This document shows, piece after piece, positions 7,413 through 15,427 of a stretch of 20,485 nucleotides of DNA (positions within the stretch are counted from its first letter, which is position 1; each line of letters begins with the position of its first letter). The stretch is from a virus. The notes beneath the pieces are model-generated. The model was given only the letters and a program-made list of their open reading frames with translations. It was not told the origin of the DNA and searched no databases. The position numbers were made by a program, and so were the translations under genes. The stretch spans positions 1-20,485 of the IMG/VR virus record IMGVR_UViG_3300009183_002864, one strand, 5' to 3'.

Positions 7413-7946
7413 ATGTCACAAGATCAAAATCAAGTAGGTCACCGTTGGATGTCAGCAAGACAATACAAATATACCAGTACCAAAGAATACCACGATGCAT
7501 TTCCATGTGCGTATAGACAGTGGAAAGCCGATAGCCACTGCAACTTGATACATGGCTATAGCTTCAGTATGAAGTTTTACTTTGGTACAGACAACTTGGA
7601 TGCTCGTAATTGGGCCGCTGACTATGGTGGCCTCAAAGAACTCAAAGGTGTACTGGAAAGTCAATTTGACCACACATTGCTGGTGTCAGAAGACGATCCT
7701 GAACTGGAACTGTACCTGGAAATGCAACGCAGAAACATTGCCAAACTAACTATATTGCCCCGACTAGGATGTGAAGGACTGGCTGACCAACTGTACAAGT
7801 ATGTCAACGGTGTGTATATTCCTGACATGTGGGGTGCTGGAGAAGCAGAACGTCTTTGGTGTTATCGCGTAGAGGTACGTGAAACACAAAGCAACATGGC
7901 ATTTAGAGAAGGCCATAGAGAATGGAATGAGGATTTATTTGCATGA
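7413..7946 (+). CDS. queD: 6-carboxy-5,6,7,8-tetrahydropterin synthase (QueD-like)
   Basis: QueD converts dihydroneopterin triphosphate, the FolE product, to 6-carboxytetrahydropterin, step two of preQ0 synthesis. The 177-residue T-fold protein carries the expected elements. H27 is in KEYHDAFPC. C43 and H47 are in CNLIHGYS, with Cys four residues before His as in the family. DH is at 86-87 in QFDHTLL, and E157 is in YRVEVRETQSN. The usual HGH zinc motif is HGY here (Y49); H42 just before C43 might substitute. It is longer than typical 120-residue QueD because of inserts around residues 90-115 and 135-150. AGGAG at 7401-7405 supports the ATG. The stop overlaps the next gene (ATGA). Confidence 0.9.
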   Translation: MSQDQNQVGHRWMSARQYKYTSTKEYHDAFPCAYRQWKADSHCNLIHGYSFSMKFYFGTDNLDARNWAADYGGLKELKGVLESQFDHTLLVSEDDPELELYLEMQRRNIAKLTILPRLGCEGLADQLYKYVNGVYIPDMWGAGEAERLWCYRVEVRETQSNMAFREGHREWNEDLFA

Positions 7947-8776
7947 CCCCCGAGTATGATATTGCTATGTTGTTGGCCACCCGAGGCCGCACCGAAAGCC
8001 TGGGCCGCAGTGTTCGCAGTCTGATCAAACTAGCCAATCATCCAGACCGACTACAGTTGATGTTTGCGTTTGACAATGATGATGTGGCAGGCACTGAGTA
8101 TTTCAAGACGGAACTACAGCCGTGGTTGGATGAACAGGATCTCAGTTATACTGCCATGCAGTTTGAACGGCAAGGCTATCATAGACTGCATATCTACAAC
8201 AACAAACTGGCTGAACAAACTGATGCTCGCTGGCTGATGATCTGGAACGATGATGCTGTTATGGAAACACAAGGCTGGGACACAGAGATCATGCGGCGCG
8301 AAGGTGAGTTCAAACTGCTGGCGTTCCACACTCACTTGGATCACCCCTACAGCATCTTTCCCATACTGCCACGCAAGTGGTATGAGTTGTTGGGCTACAT
8401 TAGCCCACACAGTGTACAAGATGGCTGGTTAAGTCAACAGGCTTACATGTTGGATATCTGGGAACGCATACCTGTGTGGGTGTTGCATGATCGTGCTGAC
8501 ATCACTGGCAACAACAATGACGCCACGTTTAAAGAACGTGCATCACTGGAGGGTCGTCCATTTGACGAAGCAGATTTCCACAGTCGGACACAGATTGAAT
8601 TACGCCATCGAGATTGTGCCAAGTTGGCCACGCACATGCGAGACAATGGAATCAGTATTGAGTTTTTTGAAAACATATTTAAAGGCACACAAGACCCTTG
8701 GGAGAAGTTCGCCAAAAATGATGTTAACAAGCAAATGGTACAATTTGACAATCCACACCGGCACTTTGCCAAATGA
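7943..8776 (+). CDS. GT-A type (family 2-like) glycosyltransferase
   Basis: The 277-residue protein begins DIAMLLATRGRTESLGRSVR, the usual first strand and nucleotide-binding loop of GT-A glycosyltransferases. It has FAFDNDD at 42-47 and a DXD-like metal motif in LMIWNDDAVM (N102-D103-D104). After the donor domain come an acceptor-side segment with LPRKWYELLGYIS and GWLSQQAYM, then HDRADITGNNND. No transmembrane segment is seen, so it probably acts in the cytoplasm. It overlaps the queD stop by 4 nt, so this sugar transferase is translationally coupled to a deazaguanine gene. That coupling is the main hint that the two pathways may meet. Donor and acceptor are unknown. Confidence 0.82.
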   Translation: MTPEYDIAMLLATRGRTESLGRSVRSLIKLANHPDRLQLMFAFDNDDVAGTEYFKTELQPWLDEQDLSYTAMQFERQGYHRLHIYNNKLAEQTDARWLMIWNDDAVMETQGWDTEIMRREGEFKLLAFHTHLDHPYSIFPILPRKWYELLGYISPHSVQDGWLSQQAYMLDIWERIPVWVLHDRADITGNNNDATFKERASLEGRPFDEADFHSRTQIELRHRDCAKLATHMRDNGISIEFFENIFKGTQDPWEKFAKNDVNKQMVQFDNPHRHFAK

Positions 8777-8783
8777 TTAAATA
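8776..8783 (+). promoter_or_regulatory. Possible T4-late-like element before the radical SAM gene
   Basis: ATTAAATA lies in the 11-bp gap before ATG 8788 and matches the T4 late box TATAAATA at six of eight positions. If used, transcription would begin at or next to the ATG. The gene has no Shine-Dalgarno. The match is short and could be chance in an A/T-rich gap. Confidence 0.2.
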
Positions 8784-8787
8784 CTAG

Positions 8788-10794
8788 ATGACATATAAAC
8801 TAGCCTTTGTTCAGCCCAACTTTCAACAAGGGCCAAAAGAATTCAACGCATATTACCTGCCATACTCAGCAGGTGTGGTATGGAGTTACAGTCTAGCAGA
8901 TCCTCGCATACGTGAACGTTTTGAAGTTACCGATTGGATATGGCGCAGAGATGCTGTGGAGCCTTTAGCACAACGACTGGCCAAGAACGAAATTGTAACA
9001 TTCAGCACTTATGTGTGGAATCATCGTTACAACTACGCCCTGGCCCGACGGATCAAAGAAATCAATCCGTCAGTGTTGACCATATTTGGTGGACCAGAAG
9101 TGGCCATAACTGATCCAGATTTGTTTGTCAAAGAACCATTTATAGATCTTGTGATTTGTTATGAAGGTGAGATAACTTTCAAACGTGTGCTGGAACATTT
9201 TGAAATTCAAGACTGGGAAACTGTGCCAGGTCTGTTGATCAATAGAAATGGCCAAGCAGTAAAAACACAAGATGCTGAACGCATTGAGTCATTAGAAGAA
9301 GTAGCCAGTCCTTATTTGTCAGGTATCTTTGACAAAATGATCGAGGACTATCCTGAAGTCACATGGCAAGGCACATTGGAAACCAATCGTGGATGTCCGT
9401 TTGCTTGTACATTCTGTGACTGGGGCAGCCTAACATACAACAAGGTCAAGAAGTTTGAACTTGAACGTGTGTTTGATGAACTGGAGTGGATGGCCAAACG
9501 CAACTTTGACTGGATCTCAATCACTGACGCCAACTTTGGCATGTTTCCCGAGCGTGATGGCATGATTGCAGACAAGATCATTGAGATGCAAGAAAAGTAT
9601 GGTTCGCCAAGAACATTCAGTGTAGCATGGGCCAAGAATCAAAAGAAAGAAGTTATTGACATTGTGAAGAAACTGCTGGATGCACGTGGTTTCAATCAAG
9701 GACTTACACTCAGCGTACAAAGTTTAGACTTGGATGTGTTGGAAAATATTCGCCGTAAGAACATGGAAATGAACAAACTCAACGAAGTGTTTGAGTTATG
9801 CGACCAACGCAACATTCCTGCATACACAGAATTGATCCTGGGCTTGCCTGGTGAGACCTTGGAAACATGGAAGAAGAACTTCTATGCCCTGTATGACTTG
9901 AATCAGCACACAGGCATTACTGTGTTCCAAGCACAGTTGTTGGAAAATGCTGAAATGAATCTGTTGCAGAAAAAACTGTTCAAGATCACCAGCCAACCTG
10001 TTACAGATTACTTTGCTGGCAGTTACAGTGTGGAACACATTGAAGAAAGTATTGACGTTATCACTGGTACCAAGGACATGCCCACACCTGTAATGCTGGA
10101 TGCGCAGATTTTTTCATGGTTCCAAACCACATTCCATATCAATGGCTTTGCTACTATTGTGGCACGATTCATCAACAAGTACTTGGGCATCAGTTACAAC
10201 GACTACTACGAAGATTTGTTTGCATACGCAATGACCAATGAGTGGTTGATAAAAGAAGAAGCCGACACACGACAATACTTTGCCAACTGGATGAACACCG
10301 GTAAAATCAACCATCCCAAGATTGGTGTAGAAATACACGGTTGGAATATCATTCACAGAACAAGTATGAACATGCACCAGGAAGACCGTGTGGATGAACT
10401 GTATGACGTGCTGGAAAAGTTTTTGGAACGTTACAACTTGCCTGAAGATTTGTTGGCCAGTTTGATGAAACTGCAAAGAAACTACTACATCAAGTACAAT
10501 GACAGAAATCAATATCCCTTGAATCTTGACGTAGATTATAACATCTGGGATTACCTCAGTTTCAATCAGCCTCTGGAAAAAACTGCCACAACTTATCGCC
10601 TGGATTTTCCAGAAGACAAGACCATGAGCCTGAATCGTTTCTTGGAACTGTTCTACTTTGCAAGACGACGAAACTTTGGCAAGGCCACAGTGGATCGTAT
10701 TGGCGTTGAAAATGTCAAGGGCACACGGCGTGGTGCAGGTGCTGCCAAGGCACAAGGCAGTTTTTCAGTAAAGAAAAAACAACTAGTGACCTAA
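8788..10794 (+). CDS. B12-binding-type radical SAM enzyme
   Basis: This 668-residue protein has the layout of class B radical SAM enzymes. An N-terminal cobalamin-binding-like Rossmann domain (about 1-170) has the typical block VTFSTYVWN (about 70-78), then LTIFGGPEVAITDPD and CYEGEITFKRVLEH. The radical SAM core (about 190-420) carries the 4Fe-4S motif GCPFACTFC (C203, C207, C210; CxxxCxxC), with ELILGLPGETLETWK later. The last 250 residues are a long accessory domain I do not recognise, ending in a basic tail (RRGAGAAKAQGSFSVKKKQ). Relatives do methylations, ring changes or C-C bond formation on diverse substrates. Its place between queD and queE makes a modified base or sugar a possible substrate. 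No Shine-Dalgarno precedes it. Confidence 0.87.
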   Translation: MTYKLAFVQPNFQQGPKEFNAYYLPYSAGVVWSYSLADPRIRERFEVTDWIWRRDAVEPLAQRLAKNEIVTFSTYVWNHRYNYALARRIKEINPSVLTIFGGPEVAITDPDLFVKEPFIDLVICYEGEITFKRVLEHFEIQDWETVPGLLINRNGQAVKTQDAERIESLEEVASPYLSGIFDKMIEDYPEVTWQGTLETNRGCPFACTFCDWGSLTYNKVKKFELERVFDELEWMAKRNFDWISITDANFGMFPERDGMIADKIIEMQEKYGSPRTFSVAWAKNQKKEVIDIVKKLLDARGFNQGLTLSVQSLDLDVLENIRRKNMEMNKLNEVFELCDQRNIPAYTELILGLPGETLETWKKNFYALYDLNQHTGITVFQAQLLENAEMNLLQKKLFKITSQPVTDYFAGSYSVEHIEESIDVITGTKDMPTPVMLDAQIFSWFQTTFHINGFATIVARFINKYLGISYNDYYEDLFAYAMTNEWLIKEEADTRQYFANWMNTGKINHPKIGVEIHGWNIIHRTSMNMHQEDRVDELYDVLEKFLERYNLPEDLLASLMKLQRNYYIKYNDRNQYPLNLDVDYNIWDYLSFNQPLEKTATTYRLDFPEDKTMSLNRFLELFYFARRRNFGKATVDRIGVENVKGTRRGAGAAKAQGSFSVKKKQLVT

Positions 10795-11486
10795 TGTCAA
10801 GACTGTTTACATTTGGGTGCAGTTTTACCAACTATCGTTGGAGCACCTGGGCCGACTGTCTTGCTCCGGAGTTTGACAGTTTTGAAAACTGGGGTCAAAG
10901 CGGCGCTGGCAATCACTACATTTTTAATTCAGTGATGGAAGCTGATCAAAGACACAACTTTACCACAGGTGACACTGTGGTAGTATGCTGGACCAATGTC
11001 ATGCGTGAGGATAGATATACTGATCGTTGGCAGACCTTGGGCAATGTCACCACCTGTCCTGTGTATAACAAAGACTATGTACGTGATGCTGTTACTGAAC
11101 GTGGATGTCTAATACGAGACTTGGCCATGATCAAGGCCACACAAGTATTGTTGAAACAAAAACACAACGTAAACTGGAGATTTCTAAGTATGTGTCCCAT
11201 TGACAATTCACAACAGTTTGATGACCGTGCGTCACAACATCAAGATGTTTTAGCACTGTATCAAGGCGTTCTAAATACCATCATGCCCAGTTATAGAGAA
11301 ATTGTGTTTCAACAAGGTTGGCGTGGTCAAGGAGACCCGCATCCTACCCCTGCAGAGCATTTGGCCTATTTGGATGCAGTATTGCCAGGTTGGGTGACAA
11401 ATCAAGATACTCGTGTTAAAATACATGAAGAGAGTATCAATCTAAATAAACACCGTACAGGAATGTCAAAGGTAACAAGATTATGA
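10794..11486 (+). CDS. SGNH/GDSL-type hydrolase-like protein, copy 1
   Basis: The 230-residue product starts RLFTFGCSFTNYRWSTWAD, with S10 at the nucleophile position. It has NWGQSGAGNHYIFN (block with Gly and Asn at 33-40) and RGQGDPHPTPAEHLAYLD (D181, H183 or H189), matching the four-block layout of SGNH hydrolases (Ser, Gly, Asn, Asp-x-x-His). There is no signal peptide, so it would act in the cell or on the virion. SGNH enzymes deacylate or acylate sugars, lipids and other esters. It starts in TAATG after the radical SAM gene and its stop overlaps queE (ATGA). A second SGNH-like gene lies at 13245. The last 25 residues are basic and outside the fold. Confidence 0.75.
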   Translation: MSRLFTFGCSFTNYRWSTWADCLAPEFDSFENWGQSGAGNHYIFNSVMEADQRHNFTTGDTVVVCWTNVMREDRYTDRWQTLGNVTTCPVYNKDYVRDAVTERGCLIRDLAMIKATQVLLKQKHNVNWRFLSMCPIDNSQQFDDRASQHQDVLALYQGVLNTIMPSYREIVFQQGWRGQGDPHPTPAEHLAYLDAVLPGWVTNQDTRVKIHEESINLNKHRTGMSKVTRL

Positions 11487-12328
11487 AATTAAAAGTATCC
11501 GAATTATTTTATTCAGCACAAGGCGAAGGACGCTATGTTGGTGTGCCCAGCATATTCTTGCGCATGTTTGGTTGCAACTTTACCTGTTCAGGGTTTGGGT
11601 GTAAACCTGGCGAAAAATCTACAGAAGCAGACGAAGTGGCCAAGACTGTGGAGTTGTATAAAACATTTGAAGAACTGCCACTAGTAAACACAGGTTGCGA
11701 CAGCTATGCAAGCTGGCATCCAGACTTCAAACACTTGAGTCCCACATACACTGTGGAAGAACTTGTGGATAAGATGACTGCACTGTTGCCCCGTGGCAAC
11801 TGGTTGCAACCCAATGGCAATCCAGTACACTTGGTTATCACCGGCGGTGAACCATTGTTGGGCTGGCAACGTGCGTATCCCGAGTTGTTGGATGTGTTGC
11901 ACGAACGTGGCCTACGACACATCACATTTGAGACCAATGGTACTCAAGATTTGACTCGAGACTTTAAAGACTACTTGCGCAATTGGTTTGGTGAGATCAC
12001 CTTTAGTGTGAGCCCAAAACTCAGTGTATCAGGGGAGTCATGGGCAGATGCCATCAAGCCTGATGTGGTATGGGACTATGAAACATACGGTGTGACCTAT
12101 CTCAAGTTTGTGGTGGAAAAGGTTGCGGATTTTGACGAACTGGATCGTGCAGTAGATGAGTATCGACTGCGTGAATTTGGTGGTCCTGTGTTTGTGATGC
12201 CTGTGGGCGGTGTAGTATCAGTGTATGACGGCAACAGGATCAATGTTGCTGACGAAGCACTCAAACGTGGTTACTGGTACAGTCCACGATTACACGTTGA
12301 CCTTTGGGGCAACGGGTGGGGTAAATGA
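11483..12328 (+). CDS. queE: 7-carboxy-7-deazaguanine synthase (QueE), variant cluster spacing
   Basis: QueE is a radical SAM enzyme that rearranges 6-carboxytetrahydropterin to 7-carboxy-7-deazaguanine, step three of preQ0 synthesis. The N-terminus (VSELFYSAQGEGRYVGVPSI) and the blocks FLRMFGCNFTC, HLVITGGEPLLGWQ, ITFETNGTQDL, ITFSVSPKLSVSGE and YLKFVVEK are typical of QueE. Length is 281 residues against the usual 210-250. C31 and C35 are the first two cluster cysteines. The usual third, in CDT, is found only at C72 (GCDSYAS), after an insert of about 33 residues that also holds C40. QueE proteins with an insert in this motif are known in bacteria. The gene overlaps the SGNH gene upstream. 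Confidence 0.92.
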   Translation: MKLKVSELFYSAQGEGRYVGVPSIFLRMFGCNFTCSGFGCKPGEKSTEADEVAKTVELYKTFEELPLVNTGCDSYASWHPDFKHLSPTYTVEELVDKMTALLPRGNWLQPNGNPVHLVITGGEPLLGWQRAYPELLDVLHERGLRHITFETNGTQDLTRDFKDYLRNWFGEITFSVSPKLSVSGESWADAIKPDVVWDYETYGVTYLKFVVEKVADFDELDRAVDEYRLREFGGPVFVMPVGGVVSVYDGNRINVADEALKRGYWYSPRLHVDLWGNGWGK

Positions 12329-12348
12329 TACTAGATGGAGCATTTGAA

Positions 12349-12747
12349 ATGTGGGATTGGTTAACAAAAAAGAAAACTCCTCCTGTGAAAGAGGAAAAAG
12401 AAAAAGTTATTCGTGTGCCCCGGGCACCCGAAAAGACTGCCAAACAAATTGCTACAGAAAAAGGTGAGCCTTATGTGGCCATTATCACCATGGACATTGA
12501 TCCCAACAACCTGCACCAAGGTGCATTTGAACTTGACTGGAATGAAATATTCATTGCAAGACTGGTCAAGGCTGGCTATATGATGAAACCCACAGACGCA
12601 GATTCAGACATTGTGGATCGGTGGTTCCAGAATGTGTGCAGACACGTTGTGATGGAAACCTGGGAACAAGAACAAGCCATTCGCAATTCTGGCGCACAGT
12701 ATGTTCGCACTAGAGACATTGGCGACGGACGCACTGAGATCAGTTAA
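12349..12747 (+). CDS. Conserved-type phage orphan, 132 aa
   Basis: I chose ATG 12349 because GGAG (12335-12338) lies at a workable distance and the protein then starts MWDWLTKKKTPPVKEEKEK. An alternative ATG at 12325 overlaps the queE stop and adds eight residues. The N-terminal 40 residues are a charged Lys/Glu/Pro-rich linker. The rest reads as a compact domain with EPYVAIITMDIDPNNLHQGA, FELDWNEIFIARLVKAGY and WFQNVCRHVVMETWEQEQ. There is no membrane segment or catalytic motif. It is probably co-transcribed with queE and the cytidylyltransferase. The function is unknown. Confidence 0.78.
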   Translation: MWDWLTKKKTPPVKEEKEKVIRVPRAPEKTAKQIATEKGEPYVAIITMDIDPNNLHQGAFELDWNEIFIARLVKAGYMMKPTDADSDIVDRWFQNVCRHVVMETWEQEQAIRNSGAQYVRTRDIGDGRTEIS

Positions 12748-12756
12748 GGAAATATT

Positions 12757-13248
12757 ATGATGGATGGAAGACGTGTGGGCTTTACTGCCTCAACATTTGA
12801 TTTGTTGCATGCTGGCCACATTGCCATGTTGCGCGAAGCCCGAGAAGAATGTGATTATTTGATTTGCGCATTACAAAATGATCCCACTCTAGATCGACCC
12901 AACAAGAACAGACCGGTGCAGAGCATTGTGGAACGACAACTGCAACTGATTGGCTGCAAGTATGTGGACGAAGTCTGGGTGTACAATACAGAAAAAGATC
13001 TGGAAGACTTGTTGTTGATCCTGCCCATTGACGTTCGCATCTTGGGTGTAGAGTACGAAGGTCGAGAGTTCACTGGACGTGAAATCTGTCACAAACGAGA
13101 CATTGAATTGCACTTCAATGGTCGTGATCATTCATTCAGTAGCAGTGAACTACGTCAACGTGTGGCCACAGCCGAAGAGTTGAAAAAGAAATTGGAATCC
13201 TGGGAACCAGTGGGTGCAGATGACACAGGTGGTCCCAGTCCGCGATGA
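12757..13248 (+). CDS. Cytidylyltransferase-like nucleotidyltransferase
   Basis: The 163-residue protein belongs to the HxGH nucleotidyltransferase superfamily, close in look to glycerol-3-phosphate or ethanolamine-phosphate cytidylyltransferases. GFTASTFDLLHAGHIAML gives the motif H18-A-G-H21. RQLQLIGCKYVDEVWVY matches the family's middle block. DHSFSSSELRQRVA stands where these enzymes have the ISTTxI signature. It would join a phosphorylated substrate to CTP (or ATP) with release of pyrophosphate. AAGGAAA precedes the paired ATGs at 12757 and 12760; the C-terminal 30 residues are a hydrophilic tail. Near glycosyltransferases it may make an activated alcohol or sugar. Its stop overlaps the next gene (ATGA). 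Confidence 0.82.
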   Translation: MMDGRRVGFTASTFDLLHAGHIAMLREAREECDYLICALQNDPTLDRPNKNRPVQSIVERQLQLIGCKYVDEVWVYNTEKDLEDLLLILPIDVRILGVEYEGREFTGREICHKRDIELHFNGRDHSFSSSELRQRVATAEELKKKLESWEPVGADDTGGPSPR

Positions 13249-13967
13249 TACTGTACGCCAATGGTTGCAGCCACACAGCAGCCGCGGAAGCGGTTGTGCC
13301 AGATGCCTTTGCTAACGACGACGGTCGTTCAGGAATAGATCGACGTCCGCATCCCTTAAATCTAGCAGCCAGTTGGTGTACCAAACTTGCAGAACAATTA
13401 AATGCCAACTTGGTGTGTGACGCAGAATCTGGTTCCAGCAATGATCGGATACTTAGGACTACACAGCAATGGCTAGATACTGCTATTGATCTTGCTGATA
13501 CATTAGTAGTAATACAATGGACCACATGGGAACGAGAAGAGTGGTTGCACAACGGAACCTATTATCAAGTCAATGCCAGCGGAGTTGATTGGGTTCCAAA
13601 AGATTTACAATTACGCTACAAGCAATACATAGACAATCACAACTATTGGGCAAAGACTCAAGAATGGTACAAAAAAATCTGGGACTTGCATGTTGAACTT
13701 GCGGACAGAAAAGTAACACATTTGTTTTACAATGGTTGGAGCACATTCAGCGATATTCCAGATAAAAAAGATTTTGGTAAAAATTATCTTGGCCCGTACA
13801 ATCGAGATCTCAGTTACAATTCTGTACTGGTAAACAACGGTTTTGAATGGGTCTCCCCAAATTCTTACCATTTTGATGCCAAAGGCCATTGCTTTTGGGC
13901 CAACTATGTGTTACAATACATCAAACAACACAACTTGGTAACCACACATGCGCTATCTATTAATTGA
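13245..13967 (+). CDS. SGNH/GDSL-type hydrolase-like protein, copy 2
   Basis: The 240-residue product starts MILYANGCSHTAAAEAV, where S9 is at the nucleophile position. It has CDAESGSSNDRILRTT (Gly/Asn block) and ends with NSYHFDAKGHCFWANYVLQY, where D and H fit the SGNH block V. Middle blocks VIQWTTWEREEW and THLFYNGWSTFSD are typical strands. It is a distant relative of the protein at 10794-11486, not a recent duplicate. There is no signal peptide. It overlaps the cytidylyltransferase by 4 nt and the exonuclease by 20 nt. The substrate is unknown; removal or addition of acyl groups on a glycan is one reading. Confidence 0.7.
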   Translation: MILYANGCSHTAAAEAVVPDAFANDDGRSGIDRRPHPLNLAASWCTKLAEQLNANLVCDAESGSSNDRILRTTQQWLDTAIDLADTLVVIQWTTWEREEWLHNGTYYQVNASGVDWVPKDLQLRYKQYIDNHNYWAKTQEWYKKIWDLHVELADRKVTHLFYNGWSTFSDIPDKKDFGKNYLGPYNRDLSYNSVLVNNGFEWVSPNSYHFDAKGHCFWANYVLQYIKQHNLVTTHALSIN

Positions 13968-15006
13968 CACCAGCAACATGTTTTTCCGTGCGCGGCATCA
14001 AGCGCACCGTGCCGCAGACACATGGACCAAATTGGGCTTTGCCTTGCACCTCACCTTGATGAGCGCAAACAAAGTAGCACGTGATCTTGGTGCTGATCAT
14101 GTGGTATTCGCACTGGAGGGACGCAGTTGGCGCAAAGATCATTACAAACCCTACAAAGCAAACCGCGCTGTGGCACGTGGACAAATGAGCGAGTCAGAAG
14201 CAGAAGAGGATCGGCTGTTCTGGGAAACCTATGATGAGCTGACTAAATACTTGTCTACAAAAACCAACTGTAGTGTTGTTCGTTGTGCCACAGCAGAAGC
14301 AGATGACATCATTGCACGTTGGATTGCACTACACCCCCAAGACGAGCATGTTATTGTCAGTTCAGATTCTGACTTTGTGCAGTTGATTGCCCCTAATGTC
14401 AAATTGTACAACGGCATCAACGATCACTTGTTTAGCACTGCGGGTGTTACTGACGCAAAAGGCAAAAATTTGGCATTTACTATTGAGAGCAACTCAAAGA
14501 TCAAAGTTGGCAAGCCAGACGCTAATTTTGTGCCACCTGTGGACTACCAGAAGTGGGTGTTGTTCTTGAAGTGCATGCGTGGTGATCCTGGTGACAATGT
14601 GTTTTCGGCCTATCCAGGTGTGCGTGTGAAAGGCACAAAGAATCAAGTGGGACTTACAGAAGCATTTGAAGATCGTGACCGACGCGGCTATGCGTGGAAC
14701 AATCTCATGTTGCAACGTTGGATGGACCATGAATCAGTGGAACGCAAGGTGCTAGACGACTATGAACGCAATCGCACCTTGATCGATCTCACTGCACAGC
14801 CTGATGCAATCAAAGCCGTGGTAGACGAAGCCATACGTGAGCAGATTAGCCATAGAGATGTGGGCATGGTAGGTGCGCACTTTTTACGATTTTGTGGCAA
14901 GTACGAGCTCACCAAACTCAGTGACTATGCAGATGCCATAGGTCGCTGGTTGAATGAAACATACAAAGGAGTATTGGATGATCGAAGCAAAGCCCATAGT
15001 GGATAA
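13948..15006 (+). CDS. 5'-3' exonuclease / T4 RNase H-like FEN nuclease
   Basis: The 352-residue protein has FEN-family order: D7 in LLIDTSNMFFRAR, then FALEGRSWRKDHYKPYKANR, E117, D119 and D120 in AEADDIIARW, D140 and D142 in SSDSDFVQL, and D213 and D216 in the helix-hairpin-helix block KCMRGDPGDNV. It would remove RNA primers or flaps during phage replication, as T4 RNase H does. The usual Asp in VFDG is Glu here (E57). I chose ATG 13948 because the first catalytic strand begins at residue 2. The gene overlaps the previous one by 20 nt. It is slightly longer than T4 RNase H (about 305), mainly in the C-terminal region after residue 300. Confidence 0.9.
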   Translation: MRYLLIDTSNMFFRARHQAHRAADTWTKLGFALHLTLMSANKVARDLGADHVVFALEGRSWRKDHYKPYKANRAVARGQMSESEAEEDRLFWETYDELTKYLSTKTNCSVVRCATAEADDIIARWIALHPQDEHVIVSSDSDFVQLIAPNVKLYNGINDHLFSTAGVTDAKGKNLAFTIESNSKIKVGKPDANFVPPVDYQKWVLFLKCMRGDPGDNVFSAYPGVRVKGTKNQVGLTEAFEDRDRRGYAWNNLMLQRWMDHESVERKVLDDYERNRTLIDLTAQPDAIKAVVDEAIREQISHRDVGMVGAHFLRFCGKYELTKLSDYADAIGRWLNETYKGVLDDRSKAHSG

Positions 15007-15427
15007 AAAGTATTGGATCCTCAAGCAGGACAATCGCAAGGTTGGTGTGGTCGAAGCCGAACACGATGGCTACACTGTACGCATACATGATCAAGTTGGC
15101 AAATTCAAAACCATTCCCATGGTGCGTAAACGAGCCAACATTGAGTTTGCTCCACCTGAGAAGACCACCAAGCCTGCACCAGATCAAGTGCATGGTTTTG
15201 AAACAGGCTGCAGAGCATTCAATCCCATGTGGGATGTCAAACACCGATTACCACTGTTTACAAAAGAAAACAAAAGCAAGTCATGGTATGCCGCAGGTTG
15301 GTATGCTGTGAAACAACATCGTGCCTGGAAACTGATTCGCAACCCAAAACTGATTGTGTTGGAACGTTATCAGTATCAAGGACCATTTCATACTCAGGAG
15401 GCAGCACGTGACAAATCCCTTTTGTGA
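14978..15427 (+). CDS. Conserved-type phage orphan, 149 aa
   Basis: AAAGGAG at 14965-14971 sits six bases before ATG 14978, so I start the protein MIEAKPIVDKKYWILKQDNR; a longer frame from 14954 lacks such a site. The gene starts inside the last 29 nt of the exonuclease. The N-terminal part repeats beta-strand patterns (KYWILK, KVGVVEA, YTVRIH). The C-terminal part, with SWYAAGWYAVKQHRAWKLI and YQYQGPFHTQEAARDKS, resembles a small basic domain. No catalytic motif or membrane segment is visible. I associate it with T4-like marine phages but cannot verify that. The 3' end overlaps the MazG-like gene. Confidence 0.82.
   Translation: MIEAKPIVDKKYWILKQDNRKVGVVEAEHDGYTVRIHDQVGKFKTIPMVRKRANIEFAPPEKTTKPAPDQVHGFETGCRAFNPMWDVKHRLPLFTKENKSKSWYAAGWYAVKQHRAWKLIRNPKLIVLERYQYQGPFHTQEAARDKSLL

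Noticed and set aside
10114-10755. Long minus-strand frame of 213 residues antisense to the radical SAM gene
   Set aside because: The composition (many Cys, Val, Phe, His) is typical of the reverse complement of a biased + strand gene, there is no ribosome binding site, and the + strand frame has clear family motifs.
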